Both the position numbers and the translations under genes were made by a program. Below, piece by piece: positions 6,343 to 11,984 of a stretch of DNA of 11,984 bases. A model generated the notes under the pieces. That model worked only from the letters and a program-made list of their open reading frames with translations, was not told where the DNA came from and searched no databases. This DNA comes from Bacteroidota bacterium. Its GTDB lineage: Bacteria > Bacteroidota > Bacteroidia > Bacteroidales > Prolixibacteraceae. The stretch lies in the NCBI GenBank assembly GCA_013203755.1, contig JABMPI010000289.1, forward strand, positions 1 through 11,984. Direction: 5' to 3'. Within the stretch, counting starts at the first letter, position 1; each line of letters begins with the position of its first letter.

Positions 6343-7938
6343 ATGAAAAGAATCCATCGAATATTACTATCTATTTTTACAGGCGTTCTATTAAGTTTAG
6401 CATGGTTAGGTTTTCCGGGGTGGACTCTGTTTTTTGCCTTTTTACCCCTACTCTATCTCGACCATTTTTTTGTTGAGAAGAAAAAAGAGTATAGAAGTGT
6501 TTCGTTTTGGGGACATGCATTTTTAGCTGTTCTTATCTGGAATGTTTCAACAACTTTTTGGGTGGCAAATGCAACGTTGGCAGGAGCTTTAATGGCATTT
6601 ATGGTTAATTCGTTTGCCATGTCTACAGTGTTGTGGCTGGCGCATATTGCACGCCGGAATTTTAGAACCAATCTTGGATATTTTGCATTGATTGTTTTTT
6701 GGATTTCGTTAGAATACATACATTACCATTGGGACATAGAATGGCCATGGTTGCATTTAGGCAACGGTTTTGCCAATAATATTAAAATGGTGCAGTGGTA
6801 CGAATTTACCGGAGTATTTGGTGGAACGCTTTGGGTGCTACTAATGAATATTCTACTATTTAAAATTGCCCTAAATTTTCAGATAAAACTTCCTATTAAA
6901 AATGCAATTTACCCAATTTCGGCATTTGCGATTTTATTAATAGTGCCACTTTCAATTTCGTTTTCAATGTATTTTTCTTACGTCGAAAAAGATAATCCTA
7001 AGAATATTGTTCTGGTTCAGCCTAATATCGATCCTTATTCTGAAGAATATAGTATTGCTGCAGACAATAAAAAAATGAATAAACTAATAAATTTAGCTTC
7101 AGCAATTACTGATGATGAAACTGATTTTATTATTGCCCCGGAAACTGTTTTTGAACAAAGAAGATATTGGAATGAAAATGAATTAGAGAAAAATCACCAA
7201 TACAGACAGATGTCAAATTTTGTTCAAAAATATCCAAAGGCTGAATTAATATTTGGAGTTGCATCAAGTAAAATTTATCCTGATAAAGAAAGTGCTACAG
7301 CAACTGCACGCACACAAGGCGAATTATTCTACGATGTTTTTAATGCCGCATTCTTTATCGGCAGAGATGGCGAAAATCAAATTTATCATAAGTCAAAACT
7401 TGTGGTGGGAGTTGAAAAAATGCCATTTATGAAATATCTTGGATTTATTGGTGATGTTGTAATTGACATTGGAGGAACAACCGGAAGCTGTGGAAGACAA
7501 GAAGAGCCCTCCAATTTCATTTCGAAAGATGGTACGCAAGTGGCACCGGTAATTTGTTACGAATCTATTTTTGGTGAATATGTTACCGGATATGTACAAA
7601 AAGGAGCTGAACTTATTTTTATTATCACCAACGATGGTTGGTGGAAAAATACGCCCGGTTACAAACAACACATGTCCTTTGCCCGATTACGTGCCATTGA
7701 AACCCGACGAAGTATTGCACGCTCTGCTAATACCGGAATTTCGTGTTTTATCAATCAACGCGGCGATATATCTCAACCTACTGGCTGGTGGGTTGACGCT
7801 GCCATTAAGGGAACGATAAATGCCAACGATAAAATTACTTTCTACGTAAAATATGGCGACTTTATCGCGCGTATTTCTTTGTTTGTAAGTGTGTTGTTAT
7901 TGTTGAATTTAGCAGTAAGAAGGTTCACTAAAAGATAA
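6343..7938 (+). CDS. lnt: Apolipoprotein N-acyltransferase
   Basis: A 531-residue inner-membrane enzyme that adds the third acyl chain to the N-terminal cysteine of lipoproteins, the last step before sorting to the outer membrane. The N-terminal half (1-210) is hydrophobic with about six membrane helices. The periplasmic nitrilase-like domain (about 220-500) holds the catalytic triad E267 (IIAPETVFE), K350 (YHKSKLVVGVEKMP) and C405 (PVICYESIFGEY). ITNDGWWKNTPGYKQH and the RLRAIETRRSIARSANTG helix are also family marks. A final membrane helix covers about 508-525. The VGVEKMP form of the PFGE loop is the one I associate with Bacteroidota. The ATG at 6343 follows the small ORF by one base. Likely substrates include the lipoprotein sulfatase nearby. 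Confidence 0.95.
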   Translation: MKRIHRILLSIFTGVLLSLAWLGFPGWTLFFAFLPLLYLDHFFVEKKKEYRSVSFWGHAFLAVLIWNVSTTFWVANATLAGALMAFMVNSFAMSTVLWLAHIARRNFRTNLGYFALIVFWISLEYIHYHWDIEWPWLHLGNGFANNIKMVQWYEFTGVFGGTLWVLLMNILLFKIALNFQIKLPIKNAIYPISAFAILLIVPLSISFSMYFSYVEKDNPKNIVLVQPNIDPYSEEYSIAADNKKMNKLINLASAITDDETDFIIAPETVFEQRRYWNENELEKNHQYRQMSNFVQKYPKAELIFGVASSKIYPDKESATATARTQGELFYDVFNAAFFIGRDGENQIYHKSKLVVGVEKMPFMKYLGFIGDVVIDIGGTTGSCGRQEEPSNFISKDGTQVAPVICYESIFGEYVTGYVQKGAELIFIITNDGWWKNTPGYKQHMSFARLRAIETRRSIARSANTGISCFINQRGDISQPTGWWVDAAIKGTINANDKITFYVKYGDFIARISLFVSVLLLLNLAVRRFTKR

Positions 7939-8637
7939 AAAAAAATCCGCACCAATTCAGTTTGTGTAAAACCCCTATAATACAGGATTTGAGTGCCCGG
8001 CTGATCAAACTTCCAACGGTCTTGCGACTCACTCATCTTTCGATGAACTACGAGGCCTGTTTTAGCAACCATAAAGAGCTTACTCGGTTTAAAAAGTTCT
8101 GTTGAGTTTACCAACTATAATTAATGCGGAAAATATATTTTTTCTCTTCAAAGAACTCGTTTTGTATATTCAAATGTAAGTTTCTGATTTTGTATTTCCA
8201 AACTTTAAACACAGTTTATTTAGTTATAAAACCTAAACAATTGCAACCTAGATTGTTGTACTGGTGCTAGAGAGAGAAGATTTGGGATGATATACCAACC
8301 CAATAAACGAAACTATTCTTATGATAGAAAAGAAAGACTCCATTATTAAAATTTTCCAAATCTTTGCAACAATAAAAGCACATAAATGTCAATAACAAAG
8401 CATTTAAAAGTTGATGTAAATAATTAGTTTATCTCAAACTTATCTGTCATTCCTCAATCGAATCTCACACCTCTTATTTATTGTATATTTTGAATCAACT
8501 CTGGTAGTCAGCTCATTATAAACCCGATTAGCAATTTTTTATGTACAGTAAAAAAAGCTTAACTATTTTGTATTTTCAAAAACATCTTTTATCTTTGGGG
8601 TACAAACCTTTATTTTTTATCTATTACAGAATTATCT

Positions 8638-8793
8638 ATGGGCGGCGTTCCAGTCGCCCTTTCTTCTTTTCTAAACGCAATACTAATACATCAAGCATTA
8701 ATAGAAAGAAAAATGGGTGCAAGTGAAATTTCTGGGGGAAGAGTAAAAGAGTTGTGGTTTCAGATTCATAAAAACCTTATCTTTAGGATCTAA
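8638..8793 (+). CDS. Possible small ORF, unrecognised (51 residues)
   Basis: ATG at 8638 to TAA at 8791-8793 gives a peptide starting MGGVPVALSSFLNAILIHQA and continuing LIERKMGASEISGGRVKELW. Its composition is more balanced than the poly-Lys/Phe/Ile output of the neighbouring AT-rich frames, which is why it is listed. The frame is open upstream from 8563 without another start. I do not recognise the sequence; it might be the end of a decayed gene. Its 3' end runs into the inverted repeat at 8773. Confidence 0.2.
   Translation: MGGVPVALSSFLNAILIHQALIERKMGASEISGGRVKELWFQIHKNLIFRI
8640..8670 (+). terminator. Weak terminator-like hairpin
   Basis: GGGCG (8640-8644) pairs with CGCCC (8655-8659), with one further G-T pair inside, and is followed by TTTCTTCTTTT. 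No convincing plus-strand gene ends just before it, so its function is unclear. Confidence 0.25.
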
Positions 8794-8940
8794 ACCTTAG
8801 TAGCCAATTAGATTGTAAGTATCACCAAACCTTATTAACCTTCTATGTTGAAAAACAAATAGTATAACATAAAAGGTTAATAAGGTCGTCTTCATGGGAG
8901 ATAATTTAGGGCTACTAAGGTTATTTTTTAGGATAAGGTT
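8773..8940. repeat. 168-bp nested imperfect inverted repeat
   Basis: Three pairs of complementary blocks nest around one centre. AACCTTATC 8773-8781 pairs with 8932-8940 (9 bp). AACCTTAGTAGCC 8793-8805 pairs with 8910-8922 (13 bp). The 21-mer 8829-8849 pairs with 8866-8886 (20 of 21), leaving a 16-nt loop. The intervening parts pair poorly. Each left block contains ACCTTA, so the arms are also built from short direct repeats. No transposase or clear target duplication is seen. It could be a MITE-like element, a structured RNA or a cruciform site. Confidence 0.85.
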
Positions 8941-9000
8941 AAAAAAATGTCAATTTAAAACGCAGTTTCGGATTACCCCCCAGAAAGTTCATTTGATCCA

Positions 9001-9031
9001 TATAAAACTATGGTACTTTTCAGTCCATAGT
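9001..9031 (-). terminator. Candidate terminator after the Dabb gene
   Basis: ACTATGG (9007-9013) and CCATAGT (9025-9031) form a perfect 7-bp stem with an 11-nt loop. On the minus strand it is followed by TTTATA, and it starts 3 nt past the Dabb stop codon. The T-run is short. Confidence 0.4.
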
Positions 9032-9034
9032 GGT

Positions 9035-9442
9035 TTATTTTTCAAAGTCGATCTCAAGAAAGTCTGTTACCTCCTTCATCCAGCGATCCTGAACAAATGC
9101 AACATGATCTGGATGGTTATTATAAGTTTTATAATCTTCCGGATTGGCAAATACCATAGAAAATCCATATTGAAATTTATTCTTTATACTTACCTGATTA
9201 AACGCCTGGAAATTCTGAACAACAGGAATTTCAGTTAAAATACGAGTTCCATCCTGAATAAATTTAATCGCTTTGGATGATTCTTTTGGGTAGGGTAAAT
9301 TAAAAATTACCATGTGTTGGATTTATCCCTTTTTTAAAGAACAATTATACATATTTTTTTCTTTTGAGAATACATTATTTACAGATAAACCAGAGAATAA
9401 TGTTGCGATTCCGAGTGTTTTAAAAAAAGATCTACGTTTCAT
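9035..9442 (-). pseudogene. Tat-signal Dabb (stress-responsive A/B-barrel) protein gene with in-frame TAA
   Basis: On the minus strand, ATG at 9442 opens 39 codons with a twin-arginine signal (MKRRSFFKTLGIATLFSGLS, then VNNVFSKEKN). They stop at TAA 9325-9323. The same frame continues at once as IQHMVIFNLPYPKESSKAIK and reaches a normal stop at 9035-9037. The second part is a complete Dabb domain: start strand QHMVIFNL, middle KFQYGFSMVFANPEDYKTY, and end HPDHVAFVQDRWMKEVTDF. Dabb proteins form dimeric ferredoxin-like barrels of mostly unknown function. Continuous frame and homology on both sides of the TAA show one ancestral exported protein cut by a single nonsense codon. An ATG at 9313 could restart translation, giving a 92-residue cytoplasmic barrel without export signal. 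A base error in the assembly is the other explanation. Confidence 0.85.
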
Positions 9443-9458
9443 TGAATATTCATTTAAT

Positions 9459-9487
9459 CAAAATATTGTTCGAATATATAAAAACAA
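9459..9487 (-). promoter_or_regulatory. Candidate promoter for the Dabb gene
   Basis: On the minus strand TTG (9487-9485) is followed after 19 nt by TATTTTG (9465-9459), one base short of the TAnnTTTG consensus. It lies 16 nt upstream of the ATG at 9442, implying a very short leader. Confidence 0.3.
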
Positions 9488-9669
9488 TTCCTAAAACTTT
9501 AATTAGATTATCCTTCAAAATTGTGTGCCAACCTGCTACTACTTATGTAAAAATAAACTAAAAATACAAATTCAATAAACTTCTGTAAAAGTTGTATTAC
9601 AAGTTCTTCATATGAAATATAAATTAGATACAGAAAGTACTATTGAGTTTTATTTACAATTAAGCAATT

Positions 9670-10302
9670 CTAATTTCTTGCCTTTTTTGAAAATACCCCA
9701 GATTTCCTGAACTTTTTATAACTCTCTTTAACCGAATTTACTTCATCTTTAATAAATTTTTCAATGTTTTTTACAGTCACATCCTGTCCCTTCATTTCAA
9801 GGCGTTGAGCTGTATTTACAGCTTTCGGAACAGCTAACCAAAGAATAAGATAAACCAGAAATCCTGCTCCGGAAGTGACTAAAATTAGTACGACAAAAAT
9901 AATCCGTACAATAGCAAGATCCATGTTAAAGTACGCCGACAGACCACCGCAAACGCCACCAAAAACGCTTTGCTCAGGATCACGATAAAGCCTCTTTTTA
10001 CGTTTCGACTGTCCCGCCAATGGTTCCTCTTCACTTTCCTCTTCAGTAAAATTATCTGGTGTACCCATTGTTTCTGAGACTTCGTTTACGCACTCCAGCG
10101 TTACTACACTTTTCTCTCCTGTCGATTTTTCTGTAAATATCTCTGCAATCCTGGCTTCAATGTCCGCTATAATTTCTTTTCCCTCATCACTGCTGCCAAA
10201 ATGGTCTTTAAGGTTAACCATGTATTTCTGAAGTACATCGTATGCATCTTCTTCAATGTGAAATACGGAACCGCTAATGTTTATAGTGAATGTCTTTTTC
10301 AT
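9670..10302 (-). CDS. PspC-domain membrane protein
   Basis: A 210-residue protein in three parts. Residues 1-85 are a soluble region beginning TFTINISGSVFHIEEDAYDV, which I associate with Bacteroidota PspC proteins. The PspC domain runs about 103-159 (RLYRDPEQSVFGGVCGGLSA then YFNMDLAIVRIIF) with hydrophobic helices at about 131-158. A charged C-terminal tail (160-210) may form a helix. PspC in Enterobacteria is an inner-membrane sensor in the phage-shock response; in Bacteroidota the domain is often paired with a PadR regulator, but its action there is not established. It lies 37 nt after padR, as the last gene of the cluster. No terminator is obvious after its TAG. Confidence 0.92.
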   Translation of the reverse strand: MKKTFTINISGSVFHIEEDAYDVLQKYMVNLKDHFGSSDEGKEIIADIEARIAEIFTEKSTGEKSVVTLECVNEVSETMGTPDNFTEEESEEEPLAGQSKRKKRLYRDPEQSVFGGVCGGLSAYFNMDLAIVRIIFVVLILVTSGAGFLVYLILWLAVPKAVNTAQRLEMKGQDVTVKNIEKFIKDEVNSVKESYKKFRKSGVFSKKARN

Positions 10303-10339
10303 TTTGATTGTTATTTAAAGTTTCAAATGTGTGTTTTTG

Positions 10340-10672
10340 TTAAGCCCTGTTCCTTTTAACTTTTCTAACCGAATCAACCAACTCCCCCCAGGAATCTTCC
10401 AATTCGCCCAAAAATTTTCTACCATCTTCTGTAAGTTCATAATATTTACGTGGTGGTCCCTGGGTAGATTCTTCCCAGCGGTAAGCAAGCAAGCCTGCAT
10501 TTTTTAATCTTGTTAGTAAGGGATAAAGTGTTCCTTCAACCACAATCATTTTAGCTTCTTTTAAACCTTGAATAATATTAGTTGCATAAAGTGGCTCACC
10601 ATCCAGAACAAGAAGAATGCAGTATTCCAAAACTCCTTTCCTCATCTGTGCTTTTGCATTTGCTATTTTCAT
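10340..10672 (-). CDS. PadR-family transcriptional regulator
   Basis: A 110-residue winged-helix DNA-binding protein. The core covers about 10-90: RKGVLEYCILLVLDGEPLYA, then IIQGLKEAKMIVVEGTLYPL, LTRLKNAGLLAYRWEES, GPPRKYYELTEDG. VVEGTLYPLLTRLKNAGL is the recognition-helix region and GPPRKYY the wing, both standard for PadR. The C-terminal dimer helix is short (WGELVDSVRKVKRN), placing it in the small PadR subclass. It sits between the repeat-protein gene (61 nt upstream) and pspC (37 nt downstream) on the same strand. Small PadR proteins usually repress their own operon and release DNA on a ligand or stress cue, so control of the promoter at 11467-11498 is a reasonable inference. Confidence 0.94.
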   Translation of the reverse strand: MKIANAKAQMRKGVLEYCILLVLDGEPLYATNIIQGLKEAKMIVVEGTLYPLLTRLKNAGLLAYRWEESTQGPPRKYYELTEDGRKFLGELEDSWGELVDSVRKVKRNRA

Positions 10673-10733
10673 TTTGACTAATTTTAAAAATTAATAAATA
10701 ATATTCTCTTCTGCTTCCCCCGAAAGCCTGATA

Positions 10734-11321
10734 TTAATCGATCCAGATTTCGGCAGAAGTCATCCACTCTTCCAACTCTAAGGATTGTTCCAAACATTCA
10801 TTAGTATTAAATAAATCATTGTTTAGCATCCAATCTTCCAGCTCCAATTCAGTTTCAGTTTCTTCAATAATTTGAAAAGCTGAGTTCCCAAAGTTACTGT
10901 CTTCCATCATCCAATTTTCCAACTCCAAAGCTTCTTCGGCTTCTACTTCCAAGTACATAGAATTAGTATTAAAAAAGGACTCATTAGTCATCCAATCTTC
11001 AAGTTCCATTCTATTTTCAGATTCTTCCTCAATAGAAATAAATGTTGCAAAATTGCTTTCAGTCACCATCCAATCTTCCAATTCTAATGCTTCTTCTGTT
11101 TCTACTTCTAAATAAGCGGCAAATGCATTTGCATCGGTTGATGCTGAGCTGGCTTCTACATTGCTTTCTGTCATTGCCAATGCAATTTCGTTGAAACTTG
11201 CATTTTCGAGAATTGATTTCCAAAAATCCTGAGCATTTACAGTCATGTTTATTAAAATAATACTAAATACAACTGCCATTGATTTTAAAATTGCTTTCTG
11301 AACATTGTCTTTTGTTTTCAT
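10734..11321 (-). CDS. Secreted acidic protein with five LELEDWM repeats, unknown function
   Basis: From ATG 11321 this is a 195-residue protein. A signal peptide (basic MKTKDNVQKAILK, hydrophobic SMAVVFSIILINM, cleavage near VNA-QDF) precedes a very acidic mature part. A motif close to [LM]ELE[DEN]WM occurs five times at residues 79, 105, 132, 159 and 181, spaced 26, 27, 27 and 22, each followed by a short linker with an aromatic residue (ESNF, ESFF, DSNF, NDLF, EIW). I chose ATG 11321 because CAGGAGG stands 7 nt upstream; a GTG at 11378 would add 19 basic residues. I recall similar LExWM-repeat proteins as hypothetical genes in other Bacteroidota, but know no function. As first gene before padR and pspC it is probably exported and made under the same stress control. 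Confidence 0.85.
   Translation of the reverse strand: MKTKDNVQKAILKSMAVVFSIILINMTVNAQDFWKSILENASFNEIALAMTESNVEASSASTDANAFAAYLEVETEEALELEDWMVTESNFATFISIEEESENRMELEDWMTNESFFNTNSMYLEVEAEEALELENWMMEDSNFGNSAFQIIEETETELELEDWMLNNDLFNTNECLEQSLELEEWMTSAEIWID
10761..11087 (-). repeat. Five degenerate 21-nt coding repeats (LELEDWM)
   Basis: Copies lie at 11067-11087, 10989-11009, 10908-10928, 10827-10847 and 10761-10781. Each encodes [LM]ELE[DEN]WM. Third-codon positions differ between copies, so the protein motif is more conserved than the DNA, which suggests selection rather than recent slippage. Confidence 0.9.
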
Positions 11322-11328
11322 CGCTAAT

Positions 11329-11335
11329 CCTCCTG
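11329..11335 (-). promoter_or_regulatory. Shine-Dalgarno site of the LELEDWM-repeat gene
   Basis: CAGGAGG on the minus strand, 7 nt before ATG 11321. It is unusually strong for a phylum that rarely uses such sites, and it decides the start in favour of 11321 over GTG 11378. Confidence 0.6.
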
Positions 11336-11466
11336 CTTTTGTTTTTGTTTTCTTAAACCGTTTTATTGTTTTTTTCACTAGTATGACGCTTCCTTTTTTA
11401 ATTAGTTACACTTCATATAGAACTTTTTTTAAACCACTACCTTTTTTTGTATTGTTATTTGTTATA

Positions 11467-11498
11467 CAAATATACATATAAAAAATAGTATTATGCAA
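11467..11498 (-). promoter_or_regulatory. Bacteroidota-type promoter of the repeat-protein/padR/pspC cluster
   Basis: On the minus strand TTG (11498-11496), 21 nt, then TATATTTG (11474-11467), an exact TAnnTTTG. The predicted leader is about 135-140 nt to ATG 11321. The 14-mer GTATTGCATAATAC, with 5-bp inverted arms, overlaps the -33 element and could be a repressor site for the cluster's PadR; that part is speculative. Confidence 0.55.
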
Positions 11499-11984
11499 TA
11501 CATTGTAGTAATATTTTTGAAATTAATTTTCAAACAAACCTACAATACTCTGTATACCATATATTTAATAGTTAAAGAAAATTTCATTATTTTTGCAAGA
11601 GGGAGAAAAAACTTACCTAACTTATGTAGTTTGAAAGAAATAGTGAAGGTAAAATAAGCCAGAAAAAAAATTCCAATTGGTTTTATAGAGTTGATTAAAT
11701 TGACAGGTTAACGAATTTTGATTAAGTATAATCCCATTGGTAAATTCGTGCTAATTAGAATAACACTTCAAAAAGCCTAGTTCAAAAACAATATAAAAAC
11801 ATGGTTGAAACGAGAAAAGGACTGCCTCGAATACCTCACCGCCACTTACAATTCTCTATTTACTCGTTTGAATATAAAAAACAGGAAACAAAAAGATTAC
11901 TAAGAAGAATGTTTCCTGCCACTTCTTTTCCCATATTGGAGAAAAATCCATAAAAAAATAGACTATAACTTAAATTTTCAAAAT
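11499..11984. other. Gene-free AT-rich right end
   Basis: No convincing CDS or RNA gene is seen. TATTTTTG at about 11589-11596 (+) resembles a -7 element but lacks a TTG at the right distance. A 50-codon ORF at 11801-11953 (+), MVETRKGLPR..., is basic, unrecognised and overlaps a hairpin, so it is not called. Confidence 0.5.
11876..11918 (-). terminator. Candidate terminator for a minus-strand gene entering from the right
   Basis: CAGGAAAC (11882-11889) pairs perfectly with GTTTCCTG (11911-11918) around a 21-nt loop. On the minus strand the stem is followed by TTTTTT (11881-11876). This suits the end of a minus-strand transcript whose gene lies beyond 11984. Confidence 0.4.

Larger units (their letters stand above)
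7939..9034. other. Gene-poor 1.1-kb stretch
   Basis: No recognisable protein family or tRNA is visible on either strand. A less AT-rich island at about 7965-8095 shows no match I know, and 8115-8637 is AT-rich with only short broken frames. An unrecognised 51-codon ORF is at 8638-8793, a large nested inverted repeat at 8773-8940, and a terminator-like hairpin at 9001-9031. Longer formal ORFs at 7842-8114 (-), 8541-8726 (+) and 8894-9238 (+) look like noise. Confidence 0.6.

Noticed and set aside
7842..8114. 90-codon minus-strand ORF
   Set aside because: Its C-terminal part is antisense to lnt and the N-terminal part matches nothing I recognise; the island beneath it is reported as unexplained instead.
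8541..8726. 61-codon plus-strand ORF
   Set aside because: Low-complexity Lys/Phe/Tyr/Ser-rich translation, no family resemblance, and it conflicts with the better-composed frame from 8638.
8773..8940. Integron attC-like site
   Set aside because: The ends do not show RYYYAAC / GTTRRRY core boxes in the right orientation, and no cassette array or integrase is present.
8894..9238. 114-codon plus-strand ORF
   Set aside because: Most of it is antisense to the clear Dabb domain and the rest covers the right arm of the inverted repeat.
10761..11087. CRISPR-like repeat array
   Set aside because: The repeats are degenerate, lie in frame inside a coding region, and encode one protein motif; no cas genes are near.
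11801..11953. 50-codon plus-strand ORF MVETRKGLPR...
   Set aside because: Unrecognised, very basic, and it overlaps a minus-strand terminator-like hairpin; chance is the simplest reading.

Overview
The window looks like Bacteroidota DNA, most plausibly a marine or sediment member of the Marinilabiliales/Prolixibacteraceae type. It is AT-rich, few genes have a Shine-Dalgarno site, and at least one promoter fits the Bacteroidota TTG / TAnnTTTG pattern. It carries a lipoprotein sulfatase, a Bacteroidota-type Lnt and PspC, a DUF4924-like gene, and the order prs - rplY - pth - S4 RNA-binding gene. The taxonomic call is inference from sequence; no search was run.

Left part (1-2912, mainly + strand) is a housekeeping block: the 3' part of prs (ribose-phosphate pyrophosphokinase), rplY (bL25, long form), pth, an Hsp15-like S4 gene one base after pth, and a DUF4924-like gene. 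The prs gene is broken in an unusual way. Its middle (1-279) lies on the - strand and its 3' end (280-534) on the + strand, and the same 19 bp appears in opposite orientation at 1-19 and 279-297. This is a fold-back junction at the window edge, more likely an assembly or amplification chimera than biology. The block ends in a two-tier inverted repeat (2936-2980) placed to terminate both converging transcripts.

Middle part (2985-7938) holds three - strand genes: a DCC-family (DUF393) thiol-disulfide protein, a lipoprotein type I sulfatase with a CxAxR active-site motif, and a secreted LysM-like plus Amidase_3 peptidoglycan hydrolase. Diverging from the amidase on the + strand is lnt (apolipoprotein N-acyltransferase), preceded at 1 nt by a possible 39-residue membrane-type small ORF. 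The sulfatase and the predicted lipoproteins of such a cell would be Lnt substrates, but no specific link is shown.

Right part: 7939-9034 is about 1.1 kb without a recognisable gene. It contains a 168-bp nested imperfect inverted repeat (8773-8940), built from AACCTTA-type words, and an unrecognised 51-codon ORF that ends inside it. Next on the - strand is a Tat-signal Dabb (A/B-barrel) gene interrupted by one in-frame TAA between the signal region and the intact barrel. Then comes a - strand three-gene cluster: a secreted acidic protein with five LELEDWM-type repeats, a PadR-family regulator and a PspC-domain membrane protein. It has a good Bacteroidota promoter at 11467-11498 and looks like an autoregulated envelope-stress unit whose first gene has unknown function. 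The last 480 bp hold no convincing gene, only a hairpin suited to terminate a - strand transcript entering from the right.
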